Below are positions 1 to 6,909 of a stretch of DNA of 10,783 nucleotides, piece after piece (positions within the stretch are counted from its first letter, which is position 1; every line of letters starts with the position of its first letter). The DNA lies in NCBI GenBank assembly GCA_007127175.1, contig SKZX01000119.1, forward strand, positions 1 to 10,783. Direction: 5' to 3'. The notes beneath the pieces are model-generated. The model made no database searches. It saw only the letters and a list, made by a program, of their open reading frames with translations, and was not told the origin of the DNA. The position numbers were made by a program, and so were the translations under genes. The stretch comes from Desulfobacterales bacterium (lineage in GTDB: Bacteria; Desulfobacterota; Desulfobacteria; Desulfobacterales; Desulfosalsimonadaceae).

Positions 1-630
1 CACCGCGTTGCGGATGACCGCCCTTACGGGGGGGGGTCTGGAATGGTCATGAAACCGGAGCCCTTGTCCGGAGCGATACGGCGCGCAAAAGAGATGTCCC
101 CCGGAGCCAGAACCATCCTTTTGTCGCCCCAGGGCAGGCGGTTTGACCAGGCGGAAGCGCAGGCCCTTGCGGGGTGCAGGGGCATTGTTTTTGTGTGCGG
201 CCGCTATGAAGGGGTGGATGAGCGGGTATATGAAAACGATATCGACGACGAGCTTTCCATCGGCGATTATGTGCTGACCGGCGGGGAGCTAGCCGCCATG
301 GTCGTCATGGATGCCGTGATTCGCCTTATCCCGGGTGTGCTCGGCAATGAACAGTCATCGGAAACCGATTCGTTTTCTGACGGGTTGATTGAGCACGCGC
401 ACTACACGCGTCCGCGCTTGTTTGAAGGGAAATCCGTGCCGGATGTGCTGCTTTCCGGGCACCATGGGGAAGTCGAGGCGTGGCGGCTCGAATCCTCGCT
501 TATCCGTACATTTCTGAAACGTCCGGACTTGCTGGAAAAAAGGCGTTTCAGCCCGGCGGAAAAACGGATCCTGGCGAAGTGGGCGCGCACCATCGACGCC
601 CTCGTGCAAAACGACCTCGAAAATGAGTGA
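1..630 (+). CDS. trmD: tRNA (guanine-N1-)-methyltransferase TrmD, 5'-truncated by the window edge
   Basis: TrmD methylates G37 next to the anticodon of a subset of tRNAs (m1G37), using SAM, which prevents +1 frameshifting. The frame is open from base 1; 209 residues are visible and about 45 N-terminal residues should lie upstream (family about 240-255). The visible part starts inside the conserved HRxxDDRPYGGGSGM motif. Next come GRYEGVDERV (visible residues 67-76) and the trefoil-knot SAM-binding segment SIGDYVLTGGELAAM (from 86). The Arg (108) and the Asp of TDSF (123) sit 15 residues apart, as do the catalytic Arg154/Asp169 of the E. coli enzyme. HYTRP and the C-terminal helical domain follow. 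The ATG at 43 is internal, not the start. Three Gly codons at 28-36 form a run of nine G. This is usually the gene after rimM; here it is followed 49 nt later by a second SPOUT methyltransferase. Identification is secure. Confidence 0.97.
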   Translation, partial: HRVADDRPYGGGSGMVMKPEPLSGAIRRAKEMSPGARTILLSPQGRRFDQAEAQALAGCRGIVFVCGRYEGVDERVYENDIDDELSIGDYVLTGGELAAMVVMDAVIRLIPGVLGNEQSSETDSFSDGLIEHAHYTRPRLFEGKSVPDVLLSGHHGEVEAWRLESSLIRTFLKRPDLLEKRRFSPAEKRILAKWARTIDALVQNDLENE

Positions 631-679
631 TTGACGAAAGCAGCAAATCGCTGTATGAAGGCCCAGCATACGGTCTGGG

Positions 680-1291
680 ATGTTTCTGGATAAAAAACAG
701 GTTGGGTCGATTCCAGTGGGTATTCTCTGTATCGCCCTGGTGCATTACCCTGTCAAGGGGAGAAAAGGCGAAACCATCGCATCGGCGATAACCAACCTGG
801 ATCTCCATGATATTGCCCGGGCTGCAAAAACATATGGTGTTGAACGGTTTTACGTGGTCACGCCGCTGACGGACCAGCAGGCGCTGGCCGGAAAAATCGT
901 GGCGCACTGGAAAAAGGGCGCGGGCGCGGCATATAACCCTGATCGGTGCCAGGCCCTTGACCTGGTGAGGATTACCGCCGGCATCAACGATGCGGTTGCA
1001 GATGCTGAAAAGCACTATGGGGCCAAGGTGAAAACCGTTGCCACCAGTGCGGCGGAAAGTACACGGGGAATCGAATTTTCCAGGTTCAGGGCGATTCTGG
1101 AGACCCCGGAAAAACAGAATATTGCTTATATGCTTGCCCTGGGTACCGCCTGGGGCCTGACAGAGGACTTCATAGCCGGGGCGGACTACATATTGGCGCC
1201 CATTAATGGAAAAGCCGGATACAATCATCTGTCGGTCCGTTCAGCCGCGGCGATCATGCTCGACAGGATACTTGGCGACCGGGCTGTATGA
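680..1291 (+). CDS. SPOUT-fold SAM-dependent RNA methyltransferase (COG4752/PF09936-like)
   Basis: Predicted RNA methyltransferase with a C-terminal knot-like SAM-binding region; its RNA target is not known to me. Motifs seen are HYPV (22-25), TNLDLHDIARAAKTYGVERFYVVTP (38-62) and LGTAWGLTEDF with LAPINGKAGYNHLSVRSAAAIMLDRILG (154-199). The glycine-rich loop and YNHLSVRSA box are characteristic of this family. Length is 203 residues from ATG 680. The start is uncertain: that ATG has no clear Shine-Dalgarno sequence and directly abuts a small hairpin (662-679). Related proteins usually begin about ten residues before HYPV, which would favour GTG 716 (191 residues). An in-frame stop at 656 limits any upstream extension. 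The gene sits between trmD and rplS, an arrangement I associate with Desulfobacterota, which points to a role in tRNA or rRNA modification (inference). Family call is confident; substrate unknown. Confidence 0.85.
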   Translation: MFLDKKQVGSIPVGILCIALVHYPVKGRKGETIASAITNLDLHDIARAAKTYGVERFYVVTPLTDQQALAGKIVAHWKKGAGAAYNPDRCQALDLVRITAGINDAVADAEKHYGAKVKTVATSAAESTRGIEFSRFRAILETPEKQNIAYMLALGTAWGLTEDFIAGADYILAPINGKAGYNHLSVRSAAAIMLDRILGDRAV

Positions 1292-1379
1292 TGACGGTTT
1301 TTGGGTCGTGTTTTTAAGTTAATTGAAAGAAAGCGGATCCGGCCTTGCCACGGGCCAGGCGGGAGCCGAAAAAACAGTT

Positions 1380-1385
1380 GAGAGG
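1380..1385 (+). promoter_or_regulatory. Shine-Dalgarno of rplS
   Basis: GAGAGG lies 9 nt before ATG 1395. It decides the start: the frame is open from 1323, but the extra 24 residues upstream do not resemble L19, whereas the product from 1395 does. Confidence 0.75.
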
Positions 1386-1394
1386 ATATATACC

Positions 1395-1739
1395 ATGGAC
1401 GTTATCAAGCAGATTGAAAAAGAGCATCTCCGGATGGACCTGGAAGATTTTGCACCCGGGGACCGGGTAAAGGTTCATGTCCGGATCCGCGAAGGTGAAA
1501 AAGAACGGGTTCAGGTATTTCAGGGTACGGTGATTGCCAAGAAAAACGGTACGACCGACGCGTCGTTTACGGTACGCAAGGTTTCCTACGGCATCGGCGT
1601 GGAGCGGATTTTCCCCACCCATTCGCCGGCGATCGACCGGATCGAAGTCGTTGAAAAAGGAAGGGTCCGCCGCTCCAAGATTTACTACCTGCGGGGGTTG
1701 AAGGAAAAGGCCGCCCGCATGAAGCTGCGCCGGAAGTAA
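1395..1739 (+). CDS. rplS: 50S ribosomal protein L19
   Basis: L19 is a large-subunit protein located at the 30S-50S interface. The product is 114 residues, the normal bacterial length. Family landmarks are the N-terminal helix (DVIKQIEKEHLR), the FAPGDRVKVHVRIREGEKERVQVFQGTVIAKKN core (an SH3-like barrel), and SFTVRKVSYGIGVERIFPTHSPAIDRIEVV. The basic tail RRSKIYYLRGLKEKAARMKLRRK is also typical. A good Shine-Dalgarno (GAGAGG) precedes the start. The 103-nt gap from the upstream methyltransferase is the largest inside the block. It could hold an L19-specific promoter or leader, but I see no convincing -35/-10 pair or terminator there. rnhB starts 38 nt downstream. Identification is secure. 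Confidence 0.98.
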   Translation: MDVIKQIEKEHLRMDLEDFAPGDRVKVHVRIREGEKERVQVFQGTVIAKKNGTTDASFTVRKVSYGIGVERIFPTHSPAIDRIEVVEKGRVRRSKIYYLRGLKEKAARMKLRRK

Positions 1740-1777
1740 TACCTGTACAGCCGGCAAATCAGACGGGGGGTGTGCGT

Positions 1778-2470
1778 ATGGACGGCAGGGATCAGGACGC
1801 CCCGATGCCCCAAGCCGCCTGGCTGCATGAAGAAACGGCTTTCAAAGAAGGGTTTGAAAGGGTGGCCGGCGTTGATGAAGCCGGACGCGGACCCCTTGCG
1901 GGGCCTGTTGTTTCCGCGGCCGTCATCCTTCCGGCGGATTTTTCCGTTTGCGGCGTAACCGACTCCAAGCGGCTGACCCCGTCCCGCAGAAACAGCCTGT
2001 ATGATGAAATATACGGTAAAGCGCTCAGCATCGGCATCGGTATTGTTGATCCGGTCGAAATCGACCGGATCAATATTTTGCAGGCTTCCCTGACCGCCAT
2101 GGCCATTGCCGTTGAAAACCTGTCGCCGCAACCGGATTTTATTCTTGTTGACGGCAATTATGCCATTTCCCCAGGCGTATTCATGAAACAGCCGCGTCGG
2201 TTTAACCAGAAGCCCATCGTGGGCGGAGACTTGAAATCCGTTTCTATTGCAGCGGCATCCATCGTTGCCAAGGTGACCCGGGACCGCATCATGGCCGCCT
2301 ATCACGTCGATTATCCCGAATTCGGTTTTCCCGGGCACAAGGGATATGCCACCAGGGCTCACCTTGAAGCCATTGCCGTGCATGGATGCTGCCCGATCCA
2401 CCGCCGAACTTTCAGGAAGGGGGGTGGCGACGGCTTCCGGCAACAGGCACTCTTTGTATCAAGCTCCTGA
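1778..2470 (+). CDS. rnhB: Ribonuclease HII
   Basis: RNase HII is a cytoplasmic metal-dependent endonuclease that cleaves the RNA strand of RNA-DNA hybrids and incises at single misincorporated ribonucleotides. The product is 230 residues, longer than E. coli RnhB (198) because of about 27 extra N-terminal residues. The signature VAGVDEAGRGPLAGPVV gives catalytic Asp33 and Glu34. DSKRL, the aspartate of LVDGNYAI and the aspartate of VGGDLKSVSIAAASIVAKVTRD supply the rest of the DEDD site. The HKGY and HRRTF motifs complete the fold. ATG 1778 was chosen because the G-rich Shine-Dalgarno at 1763-1770 is 7 nt upstream; GTG 1772 is a less likely alternative. A perfect 13-bp inverted repeat lies inside the gene (2046-2073). 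rnhB commonly follows rplS in this block. Identification is secure. Confidence 0.97.
   Translation: MDGRDQDAPMPQAAWLHEETAFKEGFERVAGVDEAGRGPLAGPVVSAAVILPADFSVCGVTDSKRLTPSRRNSLYDEIYGKALSIGIGIVDPVEIDRINILQASLTAMAIAVENLSPQPDFILVDGNYAISPGVFMKQPRRFNQKPIVGGDLKSVSIAAASIVAKVTRDRIMAAYHVDYPEFGFPGHKGYATRAHLEAIAVHGCCPIHRRTFRKGGGDGFRQQALFVSSS
2046..2073 (+). repeat. Intragenic perfect inverted repeat in rnhB
   Basis: Two 13-nt arms (TTGATCCGGTCGA and its exact reverse complement) are separated by AA. As RNA this gives a stem of about 12 bp with an AAAU tetraloop, followed by a short T-rich stretch (TATTTTG). It lies in the codons for DPVEIDRIN, just before the conserved NIL segment. The second arm shares 12 bases with a segment of rplS that also encodes IDRI, so codon choice may explain part of it. 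Confidence 0.6.
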
Positions 2471-2492
2471 TTTTTAAAGAGGATTTTTATAA

Positions 2493-2870
2493 GTGCCCCA
2501 TGAGCGGCAGCAATACGGCAGATACGGTGAAAACCGGGCCGCGGATTTTCTTGTGGAGAGGGGATACCGGATCATCGAGACCAACTACAAGAACCGCTTC
2601 GGCGAGATCGACCTGATCGCCGTCGATGGCGAGACAATCGTTTTTGTCGAGGTGAAATCCCGACGTACCGGCAGGTTTGGCAGTGCCAGGGACGCCGTGC
2701 CCAAAGCCAAGCAGCGCAGGATTTCCAAGGTTGCCCTCGGCTATTTGAAATCCAACGGGGGAACCCGTCAAAAGGCCCGTTTTGACGTGATCGCGCTTGA
2801 TGCCGGGGCCGCCGGGTGCGAAGATCGCATCGAAATCATCAAAAACGCGTTTTACCTTGCTTATGGATGA
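2493..2870 (+). CDS. YraN / UPF0102 family nuclease-like protein
   Basis: A small protein of the UPF0102 family with a PD-(D/E)XK (Holliday-junction-resolvase-like) core; the physiological role is not established. The product is 125 residues, normal for the family. Seen in order are GENRAADFLVERGYRIIETNYKNRFGEIDLIA (12-43), then VFVEVKSRR (50-58). The expected metal-site residues are Glu38, Asp40, Glu53 and Lys55. KAKQRRISKVALGYL and the FDVIAL strand complete the fold. The start is GTG 2493, 9 nt after AAAGAGGA (2476-2483); the ATG at 2500 is in another frame. The stop overlaps the rsmI start by 8 nt, suggesting translational coupling. The rnhB-yraN-rsmI order is a recurrent one, consistent with a maintenance role, but that is inference. 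Confidence 0.92.
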   Translation: MPHERQQYGRYGENRAADFLVERGYRIIETNYKNRFGEIDLIAVDGETIVFVEVKSRRTGRFGSARDAVPKAKQRRISKVALGYLKSNGGTRQKARFDVIALDAGAAGCEDRIEIIKNAFYLAYG

Positions 2871-3771
2871 GTCCGTCAGCATTGCCGAGAAAGGCGTTCT
2901 TTACGTGGTAGCCACCCCCATCGGCAACCTGAGGGATATGACCTTCCGGGCTGTCGATATCCTCAACAGCGTCGATCTCGTTGCCGCGGAAGATACCCGC
3001 CATACCGCAAAACTGCTGTCCTTTTACAATATCCGTGCAAAACTCATTGCGTGCCACGAACACAACGAGGCCCAGTGCGCCGAACGCCTTGCCGCAGAGC
3101 TGAACTCGGGGAAAAGCGTGGCTTTGGTGTCAGATGCCGGGACACCCGCCATATCCGACCCCGGATACCGCATCGTCATGGAAGCCGTGTCGGCCGGCAT
3201 CCGGGTGGTTCCCATTCCGGGGCCGTCTGCTGCGATTGCAGCGCTTTCCGCTTCGGGAATGCCTTCGGACATGTTCTGTTTTGTGGGTTTTGCCCCGAAA
3301 AAGAAAGGGGCCCGGGACGTTTTTCTCCAATCGTTGTCCCATAGAAAAGAAACCCTTGTTTTTTACGAGTCGCCAAGGCGCCTCCTTTCGATGCTTGCCG
3401 AAATACAGCATCACATGGGTGACCGGTACGTTGTCGTGGCGCGCGAGTTGACCAAGATCCACGAGGAGTTTCTCAGGGGGCCCGTTTCTGAAATCATCGG
3501 TTTGGTGGAAGACAGGGTATCCATAAAGGGGGAGGTGACCCTTCTGGTCGCGGGGACGTCCGATAAGGCTGATGTGGACGAAAACCGGCTCGAGGAAGAG
3601 ATCCTGCAGTCGCTATCGGAAAGGCGCCTTTCCCCGTCCAGGCTTGCAGCAAGCCTGGCAAAGCGTTATAATGTGTCGAAAAATGATATATACCAGGCAA
3701 TACTGGCCGTCCAGTCCCGCATGGATACACGCGGGAGCGGCTCTGACAAAGGAGGACCTGTACATGGATAA
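2863..3771 (+). CDS. rsmI: 16S rRNA (cytidine-1402-2'-O)-methyltransferase RsmI
   Basis: RsmI 2'-O-methylates C1402 in the decoding centre of 16S rRNA using SAM. The product is 302 residues, slightly longer than usual (about 270-290). The tetrapyrrole-methylase-like domain runs from VLYVVATPIGNLRDMTFRAVDIL (12-34) through AAEDTRHT (41-48) to the SDAGTPAISDPG box (90-101) and PIPGPSA (117-123). The rest of the domain runs through VGFAPKKKG and FYESPRR. Residues from about 240 onward (EEEILQSLSERRLSPSRLAASLAKRYNVSKNDIYQAIL) form the C-terminal helix-turn-helix domain. The start is ATG 2863, which overlaps the yraN stop in the string ATGGATGA. The open frame extends upstream to 2797, but that part falls inside yraN. 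The last 160 nt carry two perfect palindromes, a TATAAT box and a Shine-Dalgarno for the next gene, so this end may double as a control region. Confidence 0.96.
   Translation: MDESVSIAEKGVLYVVATPIGNLRDMTFRAVDILNSVDLVAAEDTRHTAKLLSFYNIRAKLIACHEHNEAQCAERLAAELNSGKSVALVSDAGTPAISDPGYRIVMEAVSAGIRVVPIPGPSAAIAALSASGMPSDMFCFVGFAPKKKGARDVFLQSLSHRKETLVFYESPRRLLSMLAEIQHHMGDRYVVVARELTKIHEEFLRGPVSEIIGLVEDRVSIKGEVTLLVAGTSDKADVDENRLEEEILQSLSERRLSPSRLAASLAKRYNVSKNDIYQAILAVQSRMDTRGSGSDKGGPVHG
3618..3633. repeat. 16-bp perfect palindrome inside rsmI
   Basis: GGAAAGGCGCCTTTCC is identical to its own reverse complement. It lies in the codons for the RsmI C-terminal helix-turn-helix domain, 4 nt before a second perfect inverted repeat. 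It may be an operator for the internal promoter just downstream, or a coincidence of codon use. Confidence 0.6.
3638..3658. repeat. 21-nt perfect inverted repeat overlapping a possible -35 box
   Basis: The arms are CCAGGCTTGC and its exact reverse complement, separated by one A. The candidate -35 hexamer TTGCAG (3644-3649) lies across the centre. This is the position where a dimeric repressor would block a promoter. Regulation is inferred; the palindrome itself is directly visible. Confidence 0.6.
3644..3672 (+). promoter_or_regulatory. Possible sigma70 promoter for the acyl-CoA ligase gene, inside rsmI
   Basis: A consensus -10 box TATAAT (3667-3672) lies 17 nt after TTGCAG (3644-3649), a weak -35 that keeps TTG. 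Transcription would start near 3679, about 85 nt before ATG 3764. A TATAAT in GC-rich coding sequence is notable, but it overlaps codons for a conserved part of RsmI and could be incidental. Confidence 0.4.
3748..3755 (+). promoter_or_regulatory. Strong Shine-Dalgarno for the acyl-CoA ligase
   Basis: AAAGGAGG ends 8 nt before ATG 3764 and lies within the last codons of rsmI. It fixes the ligase start. The frame is open upstream to 3572, but that stretch is rsmI coding sequence. It is the best ribosome binding site in the window. Confidence 0.85.
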
Positions 3772-5902
3772 GCTTGACGCCATATTCAAGCCCCGATCGG
3801 TCGCGGTGATCGGTGCATCATCCACAAAAGGAAAAGTCGGCCACGATATTTTTGCAAACCTGCTTCGGGGTGAATTTCAGGGCACCCTTTACCCGGTAAA
3901 CCCGGGCGCCCGGTCCATCCTGTGCGTGCCATGCTACAAGAGCCTGCGCGATATAGACGATGAAATCGATTTGGGGATGATCATCCTGCCGCCCAAGGCC
4001 GCACTCGAGGCGGTCAAGGATTGCGTCCGGAAGAAGGTCAAGGGACTGGTCATCGTATCTGCCGGGTTCAAGGAGGTCGGCGGAGAAGGCGCTGCAATTG
4101 AAGAGGAGATCGCAGAGATATGCCGGAAGGCCGATATCCGCCTCATTGGCCCCAACTGCCTCGGGGTGATCAATCCCTGCGCCGATGTGCGGCTGAATGC
4201 CAGTTTTTCTACCCATATGCCCGACTACGGAAACATTTCGTTTATATCCCAGAGCGGCGCCCTTTGCACATCCGTCCTCGATTTTGCGCAATCGAGGGGT
4301 TTCGGCTTTTCAAAGTTCGTTTCCATCGGGAACAAGGCGGATGTCGATGAACTCGATCTGCTGCGCTACTATCACAAGGACCCGGATACCCATGTCATCA
4401 TGATTTACATGGAGGCGCTGCGCATGCGCCCGGGGCTCATCGGTGAGGTCAAGTATATCGTATCAGGGCACCGGCCAACGCCCATCCTGGTGATCAAGTC
4501 CGGAAAGACGGTCGCCGGTGCCAGTGCGGCTGCCTCGCACACGGGATCGATTGCCGGAACCGAGGCTGTTTACAACGCCATATTCGACGCATCGGGCATC
4601 ATCCGCGTGGATACGGTCGACGCCCTGTTCGACTACGCCATTGCCTTTGTGGCCGGCCGCATACCGGAAGGCAACCGTGTGGCCATCATCACCAATGCCG
4701 GCGGCCCGGGTATCATCGCAACGGACATGAGCGAAATGTCCGGATTGAAGCTCGCGCGTTTCAGGAGAAAAACCCACGAGGTTCTGCACCGGTACCTTCC
4801 CCCCACGGCCAATTTCAACAATCCCGTGGATGTCATCGGCGATGCCTCCAGCGACCGGTATCGATACGCGCTGGAAGCGGTGATCAAGGATGAAGGGGTC
4901 GACTGCGTGCTCATGATCCTGACCCCCCAGTCCATGACCGATGCCATCGGCACGGCAAAGGCCATCGTGTCCATTTACCGGGAAACGACCAAACCCATTA
5001 TCTGCTGCTTCATGGGTGTGGTGGACGTTTCAGCGGGAGTGAAGCATCTTCATGAGAACCATGTTCCGGTTTATTCCTTTCCGGAAAATGCCGCCAAAGC
5101 CATGGGAAAACTGTATGAGGCCACCAAGTGGCTGACCCGGAAGATCCTTCCCCAGTATGAGCTGACGTTTGAGAAGGAAAGGGCGGCCGACATCGTGGCG
5201 CAATGCCTGAAAGACGGAAAAACGGTCCTGGGTGAGTATGACGGGGCCGAACTCCTGAAATGCTACGGGTTTGACCTGCCTCCCATGGAAATTGCCCAAT
5301 CGGCATCTGATGCCGTAAAAATCGCCGACCGGATCGGCTATCCCGTTGTCATGAAAATCGCATCTCCCCAGATTCTTCACAAATCCGATGCCGGTGGCGT
5401 GGCATTGAATCTTAAAAACCCGGAAGCCGTTGAAAAATCCTTTGCGGATATCATGAAAAATGCCGCTGCCTATGACCCGGATGCGCAAATCGACGGGGTT
5501 CTGGTGCAGAAAATGGCGCCCCCCGGCCAGGAGGTGATCCTGGGTGTCAGCAAGGACCCCGGCTTCGGGCATCTGCTCATGTTCGGCCTTGGCGGCATCT
5601 ACGTGGAGCTGTTCAAAAACGTCACCTTCCGGCTGGCGCCCATCGGGCGGAACAATGCCCGCCGCATGATAACGGGCATCAAGGGCTTTGAGATACTGAC
5701 CGGTTTCCGGGGAAAGCCGGAGGCGGACCTTGAAAAGCTCGAAAAATTGCTGGTGAGCCTGTCCAGAATGGTCATGGACAACCCGCAGATCAAGGAGCTT
5801 GATATCAATCCCCTCCTGGTTCACGAAAAGGGAAGGGGCGCAACGGTTGCAGATATTATCATCACCTTTGAAACCGGCGACCAGGCTGAAAAAACGCACT
5901 GA
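3764..5902 (+). CDS. Acetate/acyl-CoA ligase (ADP-forming), fused alpha-beta
   Basis: Members reversibly convert acyl-CoA + ADP + phosphate to acid + CoA + ATP, giving substrate-level ATP formation in anaerobes, or run in reverse to activate acids. The product is 712 residues, the usual length for fused alpha-beta forms. Residues 1-130 are the CoA-binding Rossmann domain (SVAVIGASS). Residues 150-455 are the succinyl-CoA-ligase-like domains, with SQSGAL and the phosphohistidine loop ASHTGSIAG (His259). Residues 465-705 are the ATP-grasp beta part, with PVVMKIASPQILHKSDAGG (His539), GQEVILGVSKDPGFGHLLMFGLGG and ELDINPLL. No GNAT domain is present, which argues against a Pat-type protein acetyltransferase. 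The start overlaps the rsmI stop by 8 nt (ATGGATAA) and has a strong Shine-Dalgarno. The acyl substrate cannot be read from the sequence. Confidence 0.9.
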   Translation: MDKLDAIFKPRSVAVIGASSTKGKVGHDIFANLLRGEFQGTLYPVNPGARSILCVPCYKSLRDIDDEIDLGMIILPPKAALEAVKDCVRKKVKGLVIVSAGFKEVGGEGAAIEEEIAEICRKADIRLIGPNCLGVINPCADVRLNASFSTHMPDYGNISFISQSGALCTSVLDFAQSRGFGFSKFVSIGNKADVDELDLLRYYHKDPDTHVIMIYMEALRMRPGLIGEVKYIVSGHRPTPILVIKSGKTVAGASAAASHTGSIAGTEAVYNAIFDASGIIRVDTVDALFDYAIAFVAGRIPEGNRVAIITNAGGPGIIATDMSEMSGLKLARFRRKTHEVLHRYLPPTANFNNPVDVIGDASSDRYRYALEAVIKDEGVDCVLMILTPQSMTDAIGTAKAIVSIYRETTKPIICCFMGVVDVSAGVKHLHENHVPVYSFPENAAKAMGKLYEATKWLTRKILPQYELTFEKERAADIVAQCLKDGKTVLGEYDGAELLKCYGFDLPPMEIAQSASDAVKIADRIGYPVVMKIASPQILHKSDAGGVALNLKNPEAVEKSFADIMKNAAAYDPDAQIDGVLVQKMAPPGQEVILGVSKDPGFGHLLMFGLGGIYVELFKNVTFRLAPIGRNNARRMITGIKGFEILTGFRGKPEADLEKLEKLLVSLSRMVMDNPQIKELDINPLLVHEKGRGATVADIIITFETGDQAEKTH

Positions 5903-5922
5903 ATCGACAGGCACGGATCAAA

Positions 5923-6804
5923 ATGAAACAAAAATACGCCATCATTGGATGCGGACGGTCCGGTAAAGCTTTTGCACGGCATCTCTCATCAGCCGGGTAT
6001 GTCCCGTCGGGGTTTGCCAGCAGACGCTTGGCGTCAGCCCGTCAGGCAGCGGATCTGGCCGGATACCAGGGCGGCCAGGTCTCAGAGCGCCCCGAGGCGG
6101 TAATCGGGGATGCCGATATTATCCTGATTTCAACGCCGGATGGCGCGATTGGGCAAACAGCTTCGGAAATGGCTGACCGGGGCGGAATGAAACCGGGGGC
6201 CACGGTGTTTCACTTAAGCGGCGCCCTGTCATCGACCGAGTTGAGTTCACTTAAAAAAGCGGGGGTTCAAACAGGCAGTATTCATCCCCTGCAGAGTTTC
6301 GGTTCAGGCGATGCCGGAAAGAACCCGTTTGACGGTATCATGATGGGCATCGAGGGGGACCGGGAGGCCGTTGAAACAGGGTGGCGGATGGCAGCAGACC
6401 TCGGCGCCGTGCCGTTCGAAATCGACACCACCGGCAAGATGCTTTACCACGCTTCGGCGGTCGCAGCGTCAAACTACCTGGTAACGCTCATGAAATTCGC
6501 CATGGACCTGCTTGGTGAAAGCGGCGTGGCGGAAGACCGGCGGTTTGCTGTTTTAAAGCCGCTGATCATGGGCACGCTTGGAAACATCGAACGCACCGGG
6601 CCAGTGGATGCGCTCACAGGCCCTATTGTGCGCGGGGATACGGCCATCGTCCGGGCCCATCTTGAGGTCATCGGCCGGGACGCCCCGCAAATGCTTTCGC
6701 TTTATAAAACACTCGGAAAATACACGGTCGATATAGCAGCCGAAGGCGGCGGCATCTCCGGGGAGAAAAAGCATGAACTCCTGTCAGTGCTGTCGGACGC
6801 GTAG
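5923..6804 (+). CDS. Rossmann-fold / DUF2520 domain protein
   Basis: Putative NAD(P)-dependent dehydrogenase-like protein of 293 residues. It begins with a nucleotide-binding motif GCGRSG (9-14) in the strand-turn-helix KYAIIGCGRSGKAFARHL. DADIILISTPDGAIG (63-77) and VFHLSGALSS (95-104) complete the Rossmann half. SIHPLQSF (119-126) and the helical segment KMLYHASAVAASNYLVTLM (172-190) mark the DUF2520 half, which resembles the C-terminal dimerisation domain of ketopantoate-reductase or F420-oxidoreductase-type enzymes. A ketopantoate-reductase-like function is one possibility, but I cannot support a substrate. It starts 20 nt after the ligase stop with a poor Shine-Dalgarno, so it is probably read from the ligase transcript. 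It is the last + strand gene of the block. Family confident, function unknown. Confidence 0.88.
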   Translation: MKQKYAIIGCGRSGKAFARHLSSAGYVPSGFASRRLASARQAADLAGYQGGQVSERPEAVIGDADIILISTPDGAIGQTASEMADRGGMKPGATVFHLSGALSSTELSSLKKAGVQTGSIHPLQSFGSGDAGKNPFDGIMMGIEGDREAVETGWRMAADLGAVPFEIDTTGKMLYHASAVAASNYLVTLMKFAMDLLGESGVAEDRRFAVLKPLIMGTLGNIERTGPVDALTGPIVRGDTAIVRAHLEVIGRDAPQMLSLYKTLGKYTVDIAAEGGGISGEKKHELLSVLSDA

Positions 6805-6849
6805 AAACCGTCTTGGCGTCTTCCTTCCCGCAACAGTCCATCCAATCGG

Positions 6850-6865
6850 CTGGCATCACTGCCAG
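6850..6865. repeat. Short perfect hairpin in the convergent intergenic region
   Basis: CTGGCA, loop TCAC, TGCCAG: a 6-bp stem with a tetraloop. No T run follows on either strand, so it is not a canonical terminator. Confidence 0.4.
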
Positions 6866-6909
6866 GCAGTCAAACGAGACCTTGCTTTTGGATCTCGATT
6901 TCGATTGTT

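Noticed and set aside
1292..1394. Promoter, leader or terminator before rplS
   Set aside because: The gap is long enough, but I find no credible -35/-10 pair, and the partial self-complementarity near 1340-1365 has mismatches.
3764..5902. Pat-type protein acetyltransferase reading of the ligase
   Set aside because: Those proteins carry an additional GNAT domain; this one ends after the ATP-grasp part.
5030..5914. 294-codon - strand open frame
   Set aside because: Lies fully antisense to the well-supported acyl-CoA ligase; a codon-bias shadow in GC-rich DNA. The same applies to the - strand frames at 548-1228, 1314-1757 and 1685-2443.
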